64,000 nucleotides of DNA from Nautilus pompilius. Its lineage: Eukaryota; Mollusca; Cephalopoda; Nautilida; Nautilidae. Made by a program: the position numbers and the translations under genes. The stretch covers positions 596,001 to 660,000 of the forward strand of contig JACATO010000921.1 in assembly GCA_018389105.1 (NCBI GenBank), in the 5' to 3' direction. Positions 23,001 through 38,000 of this stretch are shown here, piece by piece; the first letter of the stretch is position 1, and the number at the start of each line of letters is the position of its first letter. Under the pieces are notes generated by a model. That model had not been told where the DNA came from. It searched no databases and saw nothing but the letters and a program-made list of their open reading frames with translations.

Positions 23001-26000
23001 CACTTGGCTGACCCTGGAGAACCCAGAGTTGATCATGCTTCTCAAGTCATGGAACCCTTAGGTCAGTGTTTCTCATTCCTGCTGTCTGCTTCTTTAATTT
23101 TTTTTTTTGTTGTTGATATTTCTGTCTGTTATTTTATGTATTTAATCAATTTATCAGCAAATATATAATTTTTACATTCATACTCTTTGTTATTCTTATT
23201 GCATGTTGCTTGAAAGAGGAAAAATGATGTCACACAAGAAATTAAGAATGGGGGTGATTGTGCTCGCCTTCTATGCTATGGGGCTGGAGCCAAAATTCTT
23301 TGGGAAACACCGCCTTGGTTCTCAGAGCAGCAGAAGTCCAGCAATAAGTCTGGTGGATGGGTTTGCCCGCACATGTGGGTGCATAAAATCATGATAGAAT
23401 TTCAAGTGATATCGTTATCTTTTCATTTGCTAAAAGGATAAAAAATTCCTGAGTCATGCAGATTTCAAAAATCCCAAGTGGTGCAAAAAAACAATGTGTA
23501 AAAAAATTAATCATTTCTGAAGCAGACAACTCAGGAATTTCCGTACTTAAAAGGGCCAGCAATTGGCCAGGTGGTTGCACAAAATGCACTCATCTGACTG
23601 AAATTATTTAAAAGCATGCTAGAAGGCATTGAATGGCTCAAATAGCATAAACGACTTTGCACACAGTTCAGTAATCAAATGAAAATGAAATATGTTCAGA
23701 AAATGAAAGGGAAAATCCAATTTATAGTTCCGAAAGTCAAAAACAGATTGAAACACTCACTTCCAGGAAGTGGTCAGTCACTGTTACAGTTGGTGTCCAT
23801 TCACATGGTCTATAAAACATCTCACCCCTTCATGGGAGAATGGTACAAAGTGGGCAGTAGAAGTGGGTTTCCACTCTGTGACCAGAAGAGGTTTGTGGTT
23901 ACTTTTGGAGCATGCATAACACACAGGTGGTCTTTCTTTTCTCTATTTTTGCCAGGATGTGATGGCCTTGGTTGTTGTGGTACATGTGACTACCACTTTT
24001 TCTTGTAGTAGGCTTCATTTTCTTAGAGTGTAACCATCCGTCAGACCTTTGTCAGTGTCTAGCCTGATGTCTTTGTGGGTTTAGCCACTTGACGACAAGT
24101 TTTAATTTTCGAACAGCAGCTGTTAGGATCATGGTGCCTGACTTGTCAGAGGTGCCAATAGTAATTTATTTCCTTGAGTTTCACGACCTGCCACATTTAG
24201 TTTGTTGTCTGTACTCCAAAATTGTTGATGAAATGGAATGAAAGTCCACGGTGATGTTTACCATTATGAACGTCTTCATCTCCTTGGTTATGGTGCCTGT
24301 TTAGCTGTTATCTGATTTGCCTGCCTTCTGTATTTGTGCATTGTACCAGTTGATCAACATTGCCATGTGATGGAAAAAAAATCTGTGATGAGTTATTAAA
24401 ATAAGTTGACTGTCTTGACATCATCATCGACAGTCATCATCAGAATGATGCTGGGAAAACAGCACATTGATTGGCTGCAGATGACCTGGATTCCAGGTGA
24501 CTCCCCCCATTTATTTGACTTTTTTGTGGCTCCTGTTGACATCATGCAGTTCATGACTTGTCTAAATCACTGTCAGATCAGCTGAATGATGAGAGATTTG
24601 AGGCATGCATGATCAAAACCTCTACATCACCAGAAGGAAATGAGTCAGTATCAGACTATGTCGTAAATGAAATATCATTACAACAGAGTTTTCACAGATA
24701 GGTTCACTTTTGCAGCAAAATGAAATTATAAAAATAGACAAAGTTATTATGTGGACCAACAACATCTTGTGTGTGCTATCTATCTAATAGTATAAGGTGG
24801 AAGTGATTGGCCAGAAACAGCCAACTTGCACCCTACCCTCCTGGAAATTATTTAAAATATTTCAAATAAAATTATCATGATGACTATTTTTCTTTTCTTT
24901 TCTTCTTTACATTCCTGGGCAAAGTGCAGTGATTCAGCAGTTGGTCTACAGGACTGCCATGGTTGAGGGTCCTAAGTTTGAATCTCATTTAGGATCAGCT
25001 CGGTTTGGCATATGTCCTTGGCATGGTTTCTTCTCTCCTTCAACAGAGAGTCACATAGATTTCCTTCTATGTCTAAAAATGAAGAGTTCTAGTAGGGTTT
25101 TCCCAGAACGAATGTTGGAGATTCTGTTGGTAACTTGCGACTGCTTTGCGTGACCATTGCTCAGAGTTCCTTATTGTACCTAGGTAACTTGCTTGGTAAC
25201 TGAAGTTAATATCCTACACCTACCTCTCCCCTAGTTCTAGCTTACTGCTGTGAGATGTTCTTAGATTTCGAAAGTTTGGACAAGGTTTTCTAAGAAGTGT
25301 CATATTGCAAATATTATTTAGTTTGCAGCTGAGAATCAGACAATTGATCTATTAAAATTGCTTAAATTCTTTCTTGCTTCATTAAAAATTGCAGTATGTT
25401 TACAGATCTTTAATTTTTCTGATAATTTAGATAATTTGGAGGCTTGCTATTTGCTTTCCTACCAGCTATCTTAACATTTTTCATGTCAGAAGAAATTTTA
25501 AATACTATTATTTGGCTCTTCTTGGTACTTGATCTTTGAAAGACTAATGTTTTGCTTAAGCAATTGTGCTGTAATTTGCAGAGTGTTTTATATTGAATTT
25601 TCACATTGCCCTTGTGATCTAATGTGTAAACCCCATAGAGCTGTTGTGTAGTATATTTTATTTAATGTTCATGTAAATATTTGAATCCATGGATTCTGTT
25701 TAAGGTCTCTCACAGAAATACAAATTAGAATTGCTTAAGTGTTGATGGAATGTTGTTGGGCTGCACACCAACCTCAACAACAGAAATAACTTCTCTATGT
25801 TGAAGATGATCCTGGTGAGGAAGGAGTGTAGTGACATGGTTATCCACCAGAGAGAGTTGCCTGTACTGCTTGACAAAGAGCTCAGCATTTCCAACGTAGG
25901 CAGGAAAATCCCTACTAGAACTCTCCAAACAAGCCAATGCTGACTGGGACTCTGCCTGGGCTTTCAGCTTTGGCGGTCCAGCCTCCTAACTGCTGGGCTG

Positions 26001-29000
26001 CGCTCTGATAGAATCAGTAACTGTAATTTCTTTTACATGCAAACTTTGACTTTTGCTTACCTGTGTTGCTTTATTCAAGTTTTGATTTGTTTGGATCTTG
26101 CTTTAGGAGGAAGTTGGTACAGTCAAGGATTCAAAAGGCGATGGAAGTGAAGTAAGTATTGAATTGATTTTATAATGCCAGAGCTGGTATTTTGCATCGG
26201 AAAATCATTATTAACAGAAAGATATTCTCATCGTGATTTTATTGCTACAGTTTTTTGATAAGTGATATGGTGGCTAAGACCATCCATTAATGAAAGTAAC
26301 TGGTTCCTGAAAGTCTCACTGCATGACACACATGGATGCATTGGATGAAATTATTTTCTAAGATTAAACTTTATTCTCTGCATGCAACAGCAACAATCTT
26401 GTTGAAGTCTAGTTCATGAAAATTGGATTACTGAAAATACTGGGTTTCTCTAATTTTCATATTAGGACCTTGGAAGCTTTTTTGGTATTTTAGGAAAATT
26501 AGATCTTTTATTAATGCTTAAAAATAGACTGACTGAAAGTTTGGGAAAGAGTTTAATTATTGTAAAATCCATAAATTTTTATTTGCTAAGGAAAATATAG
26601 TGTCTTTTTTTTCCTGATGACTTCAGAAGGATCCAGGTTCACCAAAAAAAGTGAGAGGCAGACCACCGAATCCTGGAAAAGAAAAGGTATATTTGTTAAA
26701 AAAAAAATTGCCAAGAAAAGGAGATACTTGAATATAATCTACCCTTTCTCTGTAAAACCTAAATTCTAAAATAAAACATCACCCCATTTCAGATTTTTTT
26801 CAGGGACAGTTTACATGTTGCATGATGTAGAAAGTTTGTAATGCTTCTTTGCTAAAGCAATCTTGCGTTATCGTTAATGTTACTTTCTGATAGTAACTTT
26901 CCTCTTGGAATTAACTGTTTTCATTTTGCAAGAGTTTTTTTTTTTGTTGATTGATGTTTTGGTTGTGAAGAGATGACTGTGACAGGTGACCTGTAATCAT
27001 TGCCTTTGGAAATGATAATTTTTTATTTTATTTTTTTTGGCATTCCCTAATTATTACAATAGGGATGGTGATATTTATGATCATTTGCCTCCACCCAAGA
27101 GAGTTACATTATATACAGTTGATTTAGCAAAACTATAGTTGCCTCTGCCCATCAGTTAAGTGGGAGCATGTTAAAATCTCTCAACTGATAAATAAGAAAA
27201 CATTTACCGCAATGCAAAGCTTGTGTAAAATTGAGTTGACTTTGCTTTGTTTTTATTTCAAGTTTCTTATCCTTTTCTCTCTCTTTCTCTCTCTCTCTCT
27301 CTCCAGGAAGAAGTCTCTAAGGAAAAGGATGGTGATGAAGAAGTAAGTAGAGCATTCACTCATCTTGTTACTTTGCCTCAAATTAACTCTTGGTAGTTCT
27401 AGTCAAATGCAAATTGGGGTTTGTGCTTGCTTGCAGCTCATAAAAATGGAAATTTTCTTTCAACTGCGGCACATCTGGTTTTGATCTTGTTTTTGTGTCT
27501 GAATTGAGGTGCTTGCATTTGTAACAGAATTTTGAAAGAAACCGCTACTCCTGCAGCTTTTGGTTGTTGCCATCATTGTAACATCACAGCCTTTGTCGCA
27601 TTCAAATGTTGCATGCTTTTCACGGTGGTGAGATTAGCTGTTTGGGTTGTACTCCACAATAGTAGATGACAGTTTTGTAGAACAGGAGCCAAAGCAAAAG
27701 TTTATGAAAAAAAAATGTGAAAATTATCTTAGACTAATTACATTGAACATTTTTATTCTATACTAAATTCTATTAATAATTTTGGAGCAGACAATTCTGG
27801 ATGCTTAAAAGTGCAGAAAATTTGCAAGGTGGCTGCACAAAATGCACTCACCTGATTGAAATTACTTAAAAAAACATACTATGGAGTCATGTAGTGACTG
27901 AAATAGCATGTGAGTTAGCACACACTTCATTAATCTGAATGTAAATGAAAGGAAAGATTTAATTTATAGTGTGGAAACTCAAAACATAGAGTAAAAACAC
28001 TCATTTCCAGGAATTGGTCAGTCACTATTGCAGTCAGCGTTCATTTGTGGTGAGTAAAACATTTTGCCCAGCACATGGCAATGGTACAGAGCTGGCATTA
28101 GATGATGGTCTCCACTCCATGACCAGAGGGGTTTTTGTGGTCCCACCTGGAATAGAGTACACTGTTTTTTCTCTCTCTCTCTGTCAGGACGTGTTTGTTT
28201 TGGTTGTCAGGGTGCACCTGACAGTATCACTTTTCCTTTGGTTGACTTTAGTTTCCTGCAGCAGAAGCCACTGCTCAGATCCTAATGTCCAGCTTGAAGT
28301 CTTTCTGGATCTGCTTACCTTGAGGAGATTCACAGTATGGAAACATTGACAATCGTTGCATTGAACACAAACCATGCCACATACTTCCAATACTTAATAC
28401 CCTTTTTCTCCAGGGCATAGTATGCTCCATGTTAATCAGCAAGGTTCACCCCCTCCACCAATTTACTTGTTATACAGCTGCACAGTGTGCTGAAAAGAGA
28501 CTTGGGCTTAGGCTGCAGTTGGTGCTCAGCAACATCACATCATGCTATGACCTTGTATGTGAGGTCAGCAGGCACACAACTTCTTTAATAAATTTTCCAA
28601 CAGGTCTGGAGAACTTGAAAAGTTGTCAAGTAAAGCTGGTGATGTTTTGCCAGCAGTTTTTCCGACAGTCTTTTCACCATGTGTGCTCTTAGGTCTTGGT
28701 GACTTTCACATTGGTTTCTGTTGTAAACATCAAAGTGTTGATGATATAGCCATTGTGGATGTCAGCTGCTGTCCAGACCTTCAGGCCCCACTTGGTTGGT
28801 TGCATGGGGGGATACTGCTATATGGCACCTGCCCTTGAAGACTATCATGGCTTCGTTAATAACTGATCTTCTGTGGCTGGTACTTTTCCTGGGATGGAAT
28901 GAAGGCCCATGGTAATGTTACTGCTAGGAAAACTTTTAATTCTTTGGTGGTGGTGATGTTTGTTCAGGTGCTGTCTGGTGTGGTTACCCCCCTCTGCATT

Positions 29001-32000
29001 TGTGCAGTGTGCAGTATACCAGCTTACTCCTCCATGTGGTGGAAAACGTTTTCTGTGATGAGTTACCAAAAAGAAATTGCTGGCTTGGCATCATCAGCAA
29101 CATTTATCTTTGGATTGATAGGCTGGGAATATGCAGGCATATTTGATTGGCTGCAGATGACCTGAGTTTCACTTAGTTCCTCTTTCCTCGCCATCTTTGC
29201 GGTTGCTATTGACATTAGACGTTTCCTCGACTCTGCTGAATCGATATCAGACTAACTTAAGTATGAGAAATCCGAGCTATGCATGCTTGAAACCTCTACG
29301 TCAGAAGGAAATGATTTGTCATCAGATTAAATATCGTAAATGAAATATGATCACTCCAGCAGAGCTTGTAGAGGTAGGTTCACTTATGTGGCAAAATGAA
29401 CTGATAAAAATAGAAAGGAAGTGATAATGTGGACCAGCATCTTACTGTGTATGCTACCTATAGTATAAGGTGGAAGTGGTATTCAGATGATTCATTACAG
29501 TTGAAAGCAGCCAAAATGCTCCAGAAAGGAATAATGGATGTTTTCTTCAATCAACTCAAAGAAAACAAAATGACTGCAGACCTGTAATAGTAATATTAAT
29601 AACAATAACTTTAGAAGTGGGCAAAAAATGATTTACATTCAAATGTTTTCATTATGCATAAGCTACAGAATGGAAATGTATACATGGAGGATTTGAAATA
29701 TTTATTTTAAATTGATTTCCAGTTTACATGATACATATTCACAATCAATTAACATTAGTGCATTGGTATACTTTTAGTCCATAGTTACTTTCTATGAGAA
29801 ATGTATGAGTTTTATTCAGTGCCATCTAACAAAATGTGTGCCATTTCGAATAAAAATTTTTTTAAAGCTTTTCCTAGTCAAGCTAGACATGTGCATTTTA
29901 AAATAAGAAAACAAGTTCTACCTGTCTGTTTCACTCTTAAAACTGCTTACCCATGATAAAAAAGTTATGGTGGAACTGGCTGAACATGTTAAAGCCTTTA
30001 GACATCTGAGGTATTTAAAGGCCAACTTCTGCCTAAGTGTGAACAGTTGATGTTTTTTTACCAAATGACATTTTTAACAGAGTACAGCAAATTGCATGTA
30101 GCAAGCTGCAACATTTATAACTGGTCCCACTTTTTATAATTTCTGAGCAGGTTTGAGAGAAATATTTGGGTAGTAGAGAGTTTAGTTCAGGTATTTTCCA
30201 TCACACTGGTAATCAAACTAAGTGATTAACTACTAATAAGATGATGGGAAACGGCTCCCAAACCAGTCCTCTGTAAATATCATATTGCCAGTGATTTTCA
30301 ATTCTTAAAATAATGTGATGATTTTTTTTTTGTCTAGTCATAAATCATCTTTGAATATTCTTGATTTGGACAGGCTCCAATAAAGAGAAGTAGAGGGCGA
30401 CCAAGGAAACCAGACTCAGAAAAGAAGAAGGTGAGTGTATGTTTGTGTCTTTTACAAGAAGAATTCTATACCAGATGCTGGGTTACAAATACATGACAAA
30501 ATGTGTGGCAGCTGGGAGGGAGGTTATATTGGTTCCTGTTTTTGAAGTTTTGAAATGTTTACTAGATACACAAAATAAAGTAAAAATCCTTGGTAGTAAT
30601 ATAGGAAAAGTTGGTGGGTTTAATTTCACTTACGTGATTAAAATTAAAAAAAAACATTAAAGTCATGGAATTACTAAAATAATACAAATGACTTAGCACA
30701 CAGCTCAGTAATCCAATTGAAAAGGTACTGTGTTCAGAAAATGAAATGAAAATTTTAGTTTGTAGTGCAGAAAGTAAAAAAAAAAAAATATTGATTAAAG
30801 TCATCCAACTGTTGTCACAAGGGTGCCAATATTGATTAAATATTTTGAATCTCTTCACTCCAGTAATCCTCACTGGACAACAAAGAATTACACTTATGTT
30901 TACCACTACAGATGCTGTCATCATCATCATCCAGGTGTTGTCAGCTTTGTCCGCCATTCTTTGGCATAGCAGTTCATCTCTTCATCAGCTCATGTGAGAA
31001 GTCCACCAGCTTTGCATTTTCAGGACATCAATCTTTGGGACAATGGACTAAAAAATATGGGCATGTTGGTCTGTTGTAGATGAGTCAAACCCTACTTGAC
31101 AACCTCGCTCTTACTCCCCATACAACATCTGTCTGGCCAGCTAAATGATGTGGGTCTGAGATATCAACACTCAAGACCTTCACACCACCAGAAGGAAAGG
31201 ATTCACTGTTGGATTTCATCATATATCAAGTAAATGAACAAATTAGGTTATGCACATGGTTCACGCTAGTAGCTTTGCTCGTATAATCACTGGTGGGAAA
31301 ATGAAGCGATATAAACAGTCAGAGAAAGTAATGATGTGGACTGCCTCCTTATCTATGGTATAAGTGAAAGTGGTTAGTAAATGACTCATCATTTCTTAGT
31401 CTGTTTTGGCTGATTTGAATGGGAAAGGATTAAGCATGTTCCATGGTTTATATTAATTCCACCTTTCTTTTTTGTACACACTATAAGAAAGTCTGACAAC
31501 CTGGTAGTAGATTTGTATTCATCATGCAGTTGGAATATCCTAACCTTTCTTCATCTCAGGAGGTAGTAAAATGAAACAGGCTAGATAGATTTGAAAACAA
31601 ATTTTGTTTTCAATAAAGCAATAGCTCAGAAGAATTCTGCACATACAACCTGAAATATCTATCAGATGACTGACCTACTGGATACCCATCTCCTAAGAGT
31701 GAATCAGACAACGATGGCAGTTTGATGACATTTAGATTTTCAGTTTTCTGACGGATAATTTGTTTATGGAAATTCGGTGTGAGCTAGGATATCAGAAATG
31801 CTAAAATTGGTTTCCCATGGTGAGAATAACAGTAAGCTGTTGAGTTCTTTTGTAGTGTTACCTGGTAGAACTTTCAAGCTGATTATATTTGGAAAAAAAT
31901 AGTGATAGATTTACTGCAATAATCTGAGTTATCTACCTTTAGTCAAAATTAATTAGCCATCGCTACAAGCAGCTAGCACAACAAAAATCATTCATTTTCT

Positions 32001-35000
32001 TAGTCATATGCTTATATACATGTAGCTATAGGTGCTAATAATTTGGTTTATGTATGGAATAATTCATTGCTGATTCTGCAGTTATATCCAGCAAGTTTGT
32101 GTGTGTGGTTTTTTTTTTTCCTCTCTTCTGGCATTTTTTTGTATTTACAGCTTATTGCCATTTTTATTACTCCATTAGAATATACATGGGTTTCACCATT
32201 ATACTATAGTGGAGTTACAATCCTTTATTTAAAGATTACTATAGTGTTACCTGGAACAATAATTTATTTAAAAAAAATAACAACTTTTTTTTTAATTTAA
32301 ATTTTCCGTATCAATCTTAAATTCTGCATTATCTAGAACGACTATTGCATATTTGAATATATTCAAATGATTTTGATATTACCAAATAACTATGTCTGAA
32401 CTAAAGATGACAAATCTCAACATGAAAATGGTGATATGTTTGGCAAAAAATGATTGAGATGAGAAGATAGCAGACTGTGTTCTGAACTAACAGCTATTTG
32501 CTTCCACTTTGAAAATAAATTCTTGGTAGTTTTTGTTTTGGATTGGAGGGTAGGAGGCGCAAGTACAGAAAATAGGTATAACTGCTACAAGTGAATGAAA
32601 TTGATTTTCGTAAGTACATTCTGAAAATTAACAATTAGAAGTGGAGCCTATTTTCTTTCAGATGCAATGGAAATTTCTGGTATGCCAGTAACCTATGTCA
32701 AATGCATTTTCTATTCTTGCATTAAAGGTTCAATTTAAAAAAAAAAAATTTTTTTTTTTTTTAGAGAAAACCTACCGGACGCCCAAGAGGTCGGCCAAAA
32801 CTGCATTCAATCGTAAGTGCTGCAGCGAATTGCTCCATTGTTTCCTTCTGGTGAATATCATTGCTCAATATCAAACTATAAGGTTCTGACTGCAGTAATG
32901 AGCAGAGTCAGAAGAAATGGTGTTCAAAGCTGAATATGAAGTAAGCGAAAGCTCAGTTATTTCCATAACGTTTGCTGCTTTATATTTCCATTTAAATGAT
33001 ATAAATGATCTTAGTAATGTTATCCAACACAAAGAATCAAGAACTTATATCAAATATTGTTAATAATTTAACAGATTGCATATTCTACATTATTTTTTAG
33101 TTGATTTTGGTAGGGTTTGTTGTTTTTCAAAGATAAAGGATTTAGTTCTATAAATTCTTTGGGATAACATGATAATTTAGTTACTGTATTAGAGAAAATT
33201 GAAAAAAAAAAACTTTCAAAAAAAACCCCCCACCAAACAAACTTTATTAAGCCTTTCCTGATTAGAAAATGCAATATTAATATGCACAAACATTATTTAG
33301 GGAATTTCCAGTATGGCTGCAAAAATTGCACCAATCTGTTTAAAATTTTTAAAAACAATGGACTGACTCAAATAGTACAAATGACTTAGAAAATGGTGTA
33401 ATAATCCAAATGAAAAGAAAAAAAATTCAATTTATAGTGCAGAAAGTAAAAAAAAAAAATTGTGGAGTGAAATCATGTTGTGTATTGATTCAGTTTCTTG
33501 AAACTTTACTGTTAATACTATTGATGCTATGTCTGTTGTCCTCACTGCAAGAATCTTTGATGGATGGTGCAGTGGAAATCCATGTTGATATTTAATGCCT
33601 GGAAAGCTTTTATCCTTCTGGTGGTAGTGTTCTTTCAGGTGTTGTAAGCTGTGGATCTGTGGTGTAGTGGTTTGTCTCAATCACGTGGTGGAAAAAATTC
33701 TTCGGTATCAACTCAGAAAAATCAGTGGCACTAGTAGCTTGACTAGTGAAGTGATAATGTGGACCAGTGTATTTACTATCTATAGTATGGACTGAAAGGA
33801 TAATTGTGTGCCTTGTCAATTCTCAACTATTTTCAGCTGGTTTCAGTTCTGAAGTGGAAAGGATTTTTTAAAAAGGCCTATAAAAATGTTTGCAAGTAAA
33901 GACAAAAGCATCAATGAGATATTACTTAGAGTTTTGTGTGTATTGTATTTAATTCATATGTTTAGCCTGTTATTAATCACTTATTATTCCTTTTAAACTG
34001 GTTGGGTTAGTTTTCAGGAAAAAAATGTAGAAAGTTTGGAATTTTTTTAAAACTGTAACACTTACATTAAAAATACCTCAACAACTGTAAACTTTGCCAG
34101 TCGGTGTTAGTGACACGTGCTGTATCTATGTTTAGTCAGTAGTAATGTGAGATGGGCAATGATGAGGAACATTCTAAATTAATAGGTGATCAGAGCAAAA
34201 TGCGACAAATTTGAATTTGTAAATTTGCAGACAATTGACTGATGGGGCAGCAGGTGCAGTGTACAAGTGGTAGCCGCTTGGTTGAGGGCTTGAGTCTGAA
34301 TCTTGGTTGGGACTGGCTTGGTTTGAAATACTTTCCTATAATAGCTTCTTGCTACTCTTCAGCAGCTGGTCACAAGGGCCTCCTCCCCTCTGTCAAAGTT
34401 GGAAGTGCTGCCTGGTCCCTTGTGGCATGGGATTGGCAACTTTTCCCGGTTGAAAACCATGGCTCTGCGCTCTCTCACCAGTTTGTCTTGGAGACATTGG
34501 TGTACCACATGGCAACAACCAATTTTTTTGTATGCAGTGGTTATTTAATGCATTTATTCTGCTTCAGGGTTCCTCCAAAATGTGAGACTTCTGTTTAGTC
34601 GTAAATGTTTCACACTTGAAAGCGATTCCTCATTTTGTGTTTACTGGTTTTCTTCATTAAATCTACACCATTTCTTCCATTCTCATTGTGTGAATTTTTC
34701 CTTCCATTTATAAGATATTCCTGATGGTTATTAGTGTTGGCTTGGGGGAAATCCATGAGACTGGAAATTATTTCAGAAATATCTGTGAACATCTATCTCA
34801 AAACCCTAACAGACTTCACATTGTGACAACATTAGGCATAGTTTGGCTACTTGTAACAATTAAAAAAAAAAAATGCATGTATAAAAATGGTTGTGGCTGT
34901 ATACAGGTAAACACATTGTTTCATTATTATTTTTATGCCACAGCAACTTAACAGGGGAAGCATCTGTGATGTAATAATGTTTTAGCCCTTTGTCGTTATT

Positions 35001-38000
35001 AGTTTTGTGGAAAAGAGCAAAAACATGACATGATGACTTTGCGCTAGTACTTGGTCAAGCCACATTTTGCAACAAAAGTAGCTGCTATCCTGTTTGATAT
35101 TAAATCTTTGTGATTTTGTATCATGGCCTGGTCCAGGCTCCCCATTATCCATCTGAGAACTGCTTTAATGTGCTTCCACAAGTGCTGAATTTGATTTATG
35201 CAGAGCTTTCAGGTATTTAGGGAAGAAGTTGAATGTCTTGTTTCCTTTTTCCAGACCATGATCATACAAGAGATATGGCATGTTGTACCTTCCTCCTAAA
35301 GAATATGGGCATCAAATATCAGTCGGCCTTGTTGGTACAATGTCTTTAAATTGAGATGTTCTTAAAAAAAACCCACCAATTCTAGCTTTCCGTCAAGCCA
35401 TAATGAAGCCCATACCAGGATAAATGTAAATTTCAGTTAGGTGCATTGATTTAGTCAGGGAGGCAGCAAGTACTCTTTCAGACTTGGGCCTGACCTTAGC
35501 TGCAGAGACACATTAGGTTGGTCACATGATGTGGCTGGTGATCACTGTATATGACTTGAACATGCATATTTGCAGTCATTAGATATGGGGAAAGCGTTCA
35601 ACAGGTCCATGATAATGGGTGCACTTCTAGCTTGTGCCACTTGCCAAATAAGCTTTGTTGGTAGGCTGCTCTAAGACATTAGTCATTTGAGTTTATTAGC
35701 AGTGGCAAAGGTTCTGTTGTTTAGGTAACCAAAAGAAAGAAAAGGTGGTTAGACAGGATAGTAAAGTCCAACTTTCAGCAAACAGATCAACTGAAAAAGA
35801 GATTCATTGCAGGACAATCCACACCCAGCTCCAGCTGTACCTTGCAAAAAACGTCTCAATGAATGGTCTGTGGCAGTAGAAAATCATTGTGTAAACCACT
35901 GATCACAGTTAGTGGCATGAAAGGAAACCATGTGGCCTAGGACTGCAGATGTTGGACTAAGGAAGACTGACAAAATTGATGTGGTCTGACAAGTTATGCT
36001 TCATCCTTTTTTTGCATAGACAGGAAAAGACTGATTTGAAGAACACCCTGTGAATCACTTGCCTCTTGTGTGGAGCCAACTGTCTGGGCCTCTGGTGGCA
36101 AGTCATGGTTTGGAGCATGTTTTGCTGGCATACCAACACGCCTTTTGGTTTCTTTAGAAAGCCAGAATTAGTGCATTGACGCTTCACGTGTACCCTGCCC
36201 GGAATAGCTACTTACAAAACAACAATAGTTCCATTCATCATGGTCAGCATAATCTCTGGATCTCAATCCAATTGAGCATCTGTGGGATGAACTTGAAATA
36301 CACATCAGCCATCACGCTCTTCTGCCTATTTCAACACATTACATACAATATTAATGACTGAATGTGGAAATATCTTTCAGGACACAGCATCTTGTTTCTA
36401 TGTCGTTTTATTATGATTGTTATTCAGGCTAAGTGCCCTGCTAGTGTATGTCTAAAATTTTATCACTGCTAAACATAGTAACTATTTTTCAATTAGTAGA
36501 ATCCTAAAAGATGAAAAAAAAAAACGCCTCCAGATATTAGATTTATTTAAGGGTTTGTTTGTTTGTTCAGCTAGGTAATTTTCTTCAGGTAAATGTTTAC
36601 ATTGATACATGAGTCTTCTGTAGCATGGAGGAGAAGATGGATGACTACATATCTTTCAGTCTGAGAAGCCAGTAAAGAGAACCACCAACGAAAGACAAAT
36701 TTGAAAAGCATTTTTTCTCATTTCATTGAAAGAACATTGTTCAGAATTGGCTACAGCGTCAAACTGTAGATGTCAAACAAATGTCTGCGAACCCTGACCA
36801 AATACTGGTTTCCGTTCATAATACAACAGACACAAGTACGCACTTAACTTTTATTATAAACAGAGAGAGGATGCACATGTAGGGAAAATTCATTTGCATG
36901 AATGTTTGTCTGGTACGAAGAAACAAAGGTGAAAATAGTGTCACTTTTTTTCAGTGCCGCATTATTGCCAAAATGCAGAAATTTGTTTTTCATTTTGAAA
37001 ATCCTTTACTTCATCACGTAGAATACTATCTAATTACTTGCAGATTTTTCCCTTCTAGTCTCAGCTGAGACTTGTGATAAATTTTATTGAAATTGCAATC
37101 TCCAGAAAATTCTTATTATACATACCTGAAACTACACCTGCCAACCTGGTTTCAAATCCCACTTTGCTTGGTAATTTGATGCAATGCGTTTAGCTGGTTG
37201 ATCCATTTCTCTGCTTGGAATCCAGGGGAAATTTTCGGCTAGCAACTCCTGAAAATTTGTTGTTATTATTATTACAACTTAAAAATGAGATGTAAAATGT
37301 TGAATTCCTTTCTTTCTTAAAAAAAATAAATAAATAAAGGTTTCCTGAATGTTTATGTTGCTTGTTACTGTTGACGGAGCCATGTAAGTTGGTGTGTATG
37401 TCCTGTTTCATTTCCAGGATTCCAACATGCCAAAAGGAACTCGGGGTAGACCACGGATTCACCCAGTAAGTTCATCTGGAAACTCTGATAGTCGCTTTTT
37501 CTCAAGCCACTGCCCTTAGTCTTCTTTGGTCGCTAAACCCATTAGCGGTGGGAAAGACAGTCAGATAACAAGCCGATTAAGTAGTACAGTAAAACTACGT
37601 ATTCACCATCCAATTATCCATACCTTTTCTTTTCTTTTCTTTTTTTTTTTTTGGATAATGCAACACACTGGTAAAAAAAAAATTGTTGAAATTATGATCA
37701 CCAGAAAAAATACCTTTCCTGCAAAAAATTCATGGCAAAAAATACTTATTGTACATACCTGAAACTTTTTTCTAGTAACCCAAGTACAGTAGACTGTATC
37801 GTCAACTTTAATTCATTGCTCACTTTGTTTTAGTTCATAGTTAATGCTTTTTATGGTTTTTACTGTGTCTGCTTTCCTTTTACACCAGATTGCCATGATT
37901 CTATCAGAAAAGAGCTGAGGCTGTGGTCAGTTGCATTAACTACATTTGATATCTAGATGACATCATCTTGGTAGTTATGCAAATAAAGCTTTTAACGGCA

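Noticed and set aside
24922-25155. A functional tRNA gene at the SINE head
   Set aside because: The A and B box-like blocks are degenerate and no cloverleaf with matching acceptor stem can be drawn; the family recurs as a SINE.
36240-36310. A host gene with a DLNPIEHLWDEL motif
   Set aside because: The motif is the Tc1 transposase catalytic block, and surrounding frames are broken.
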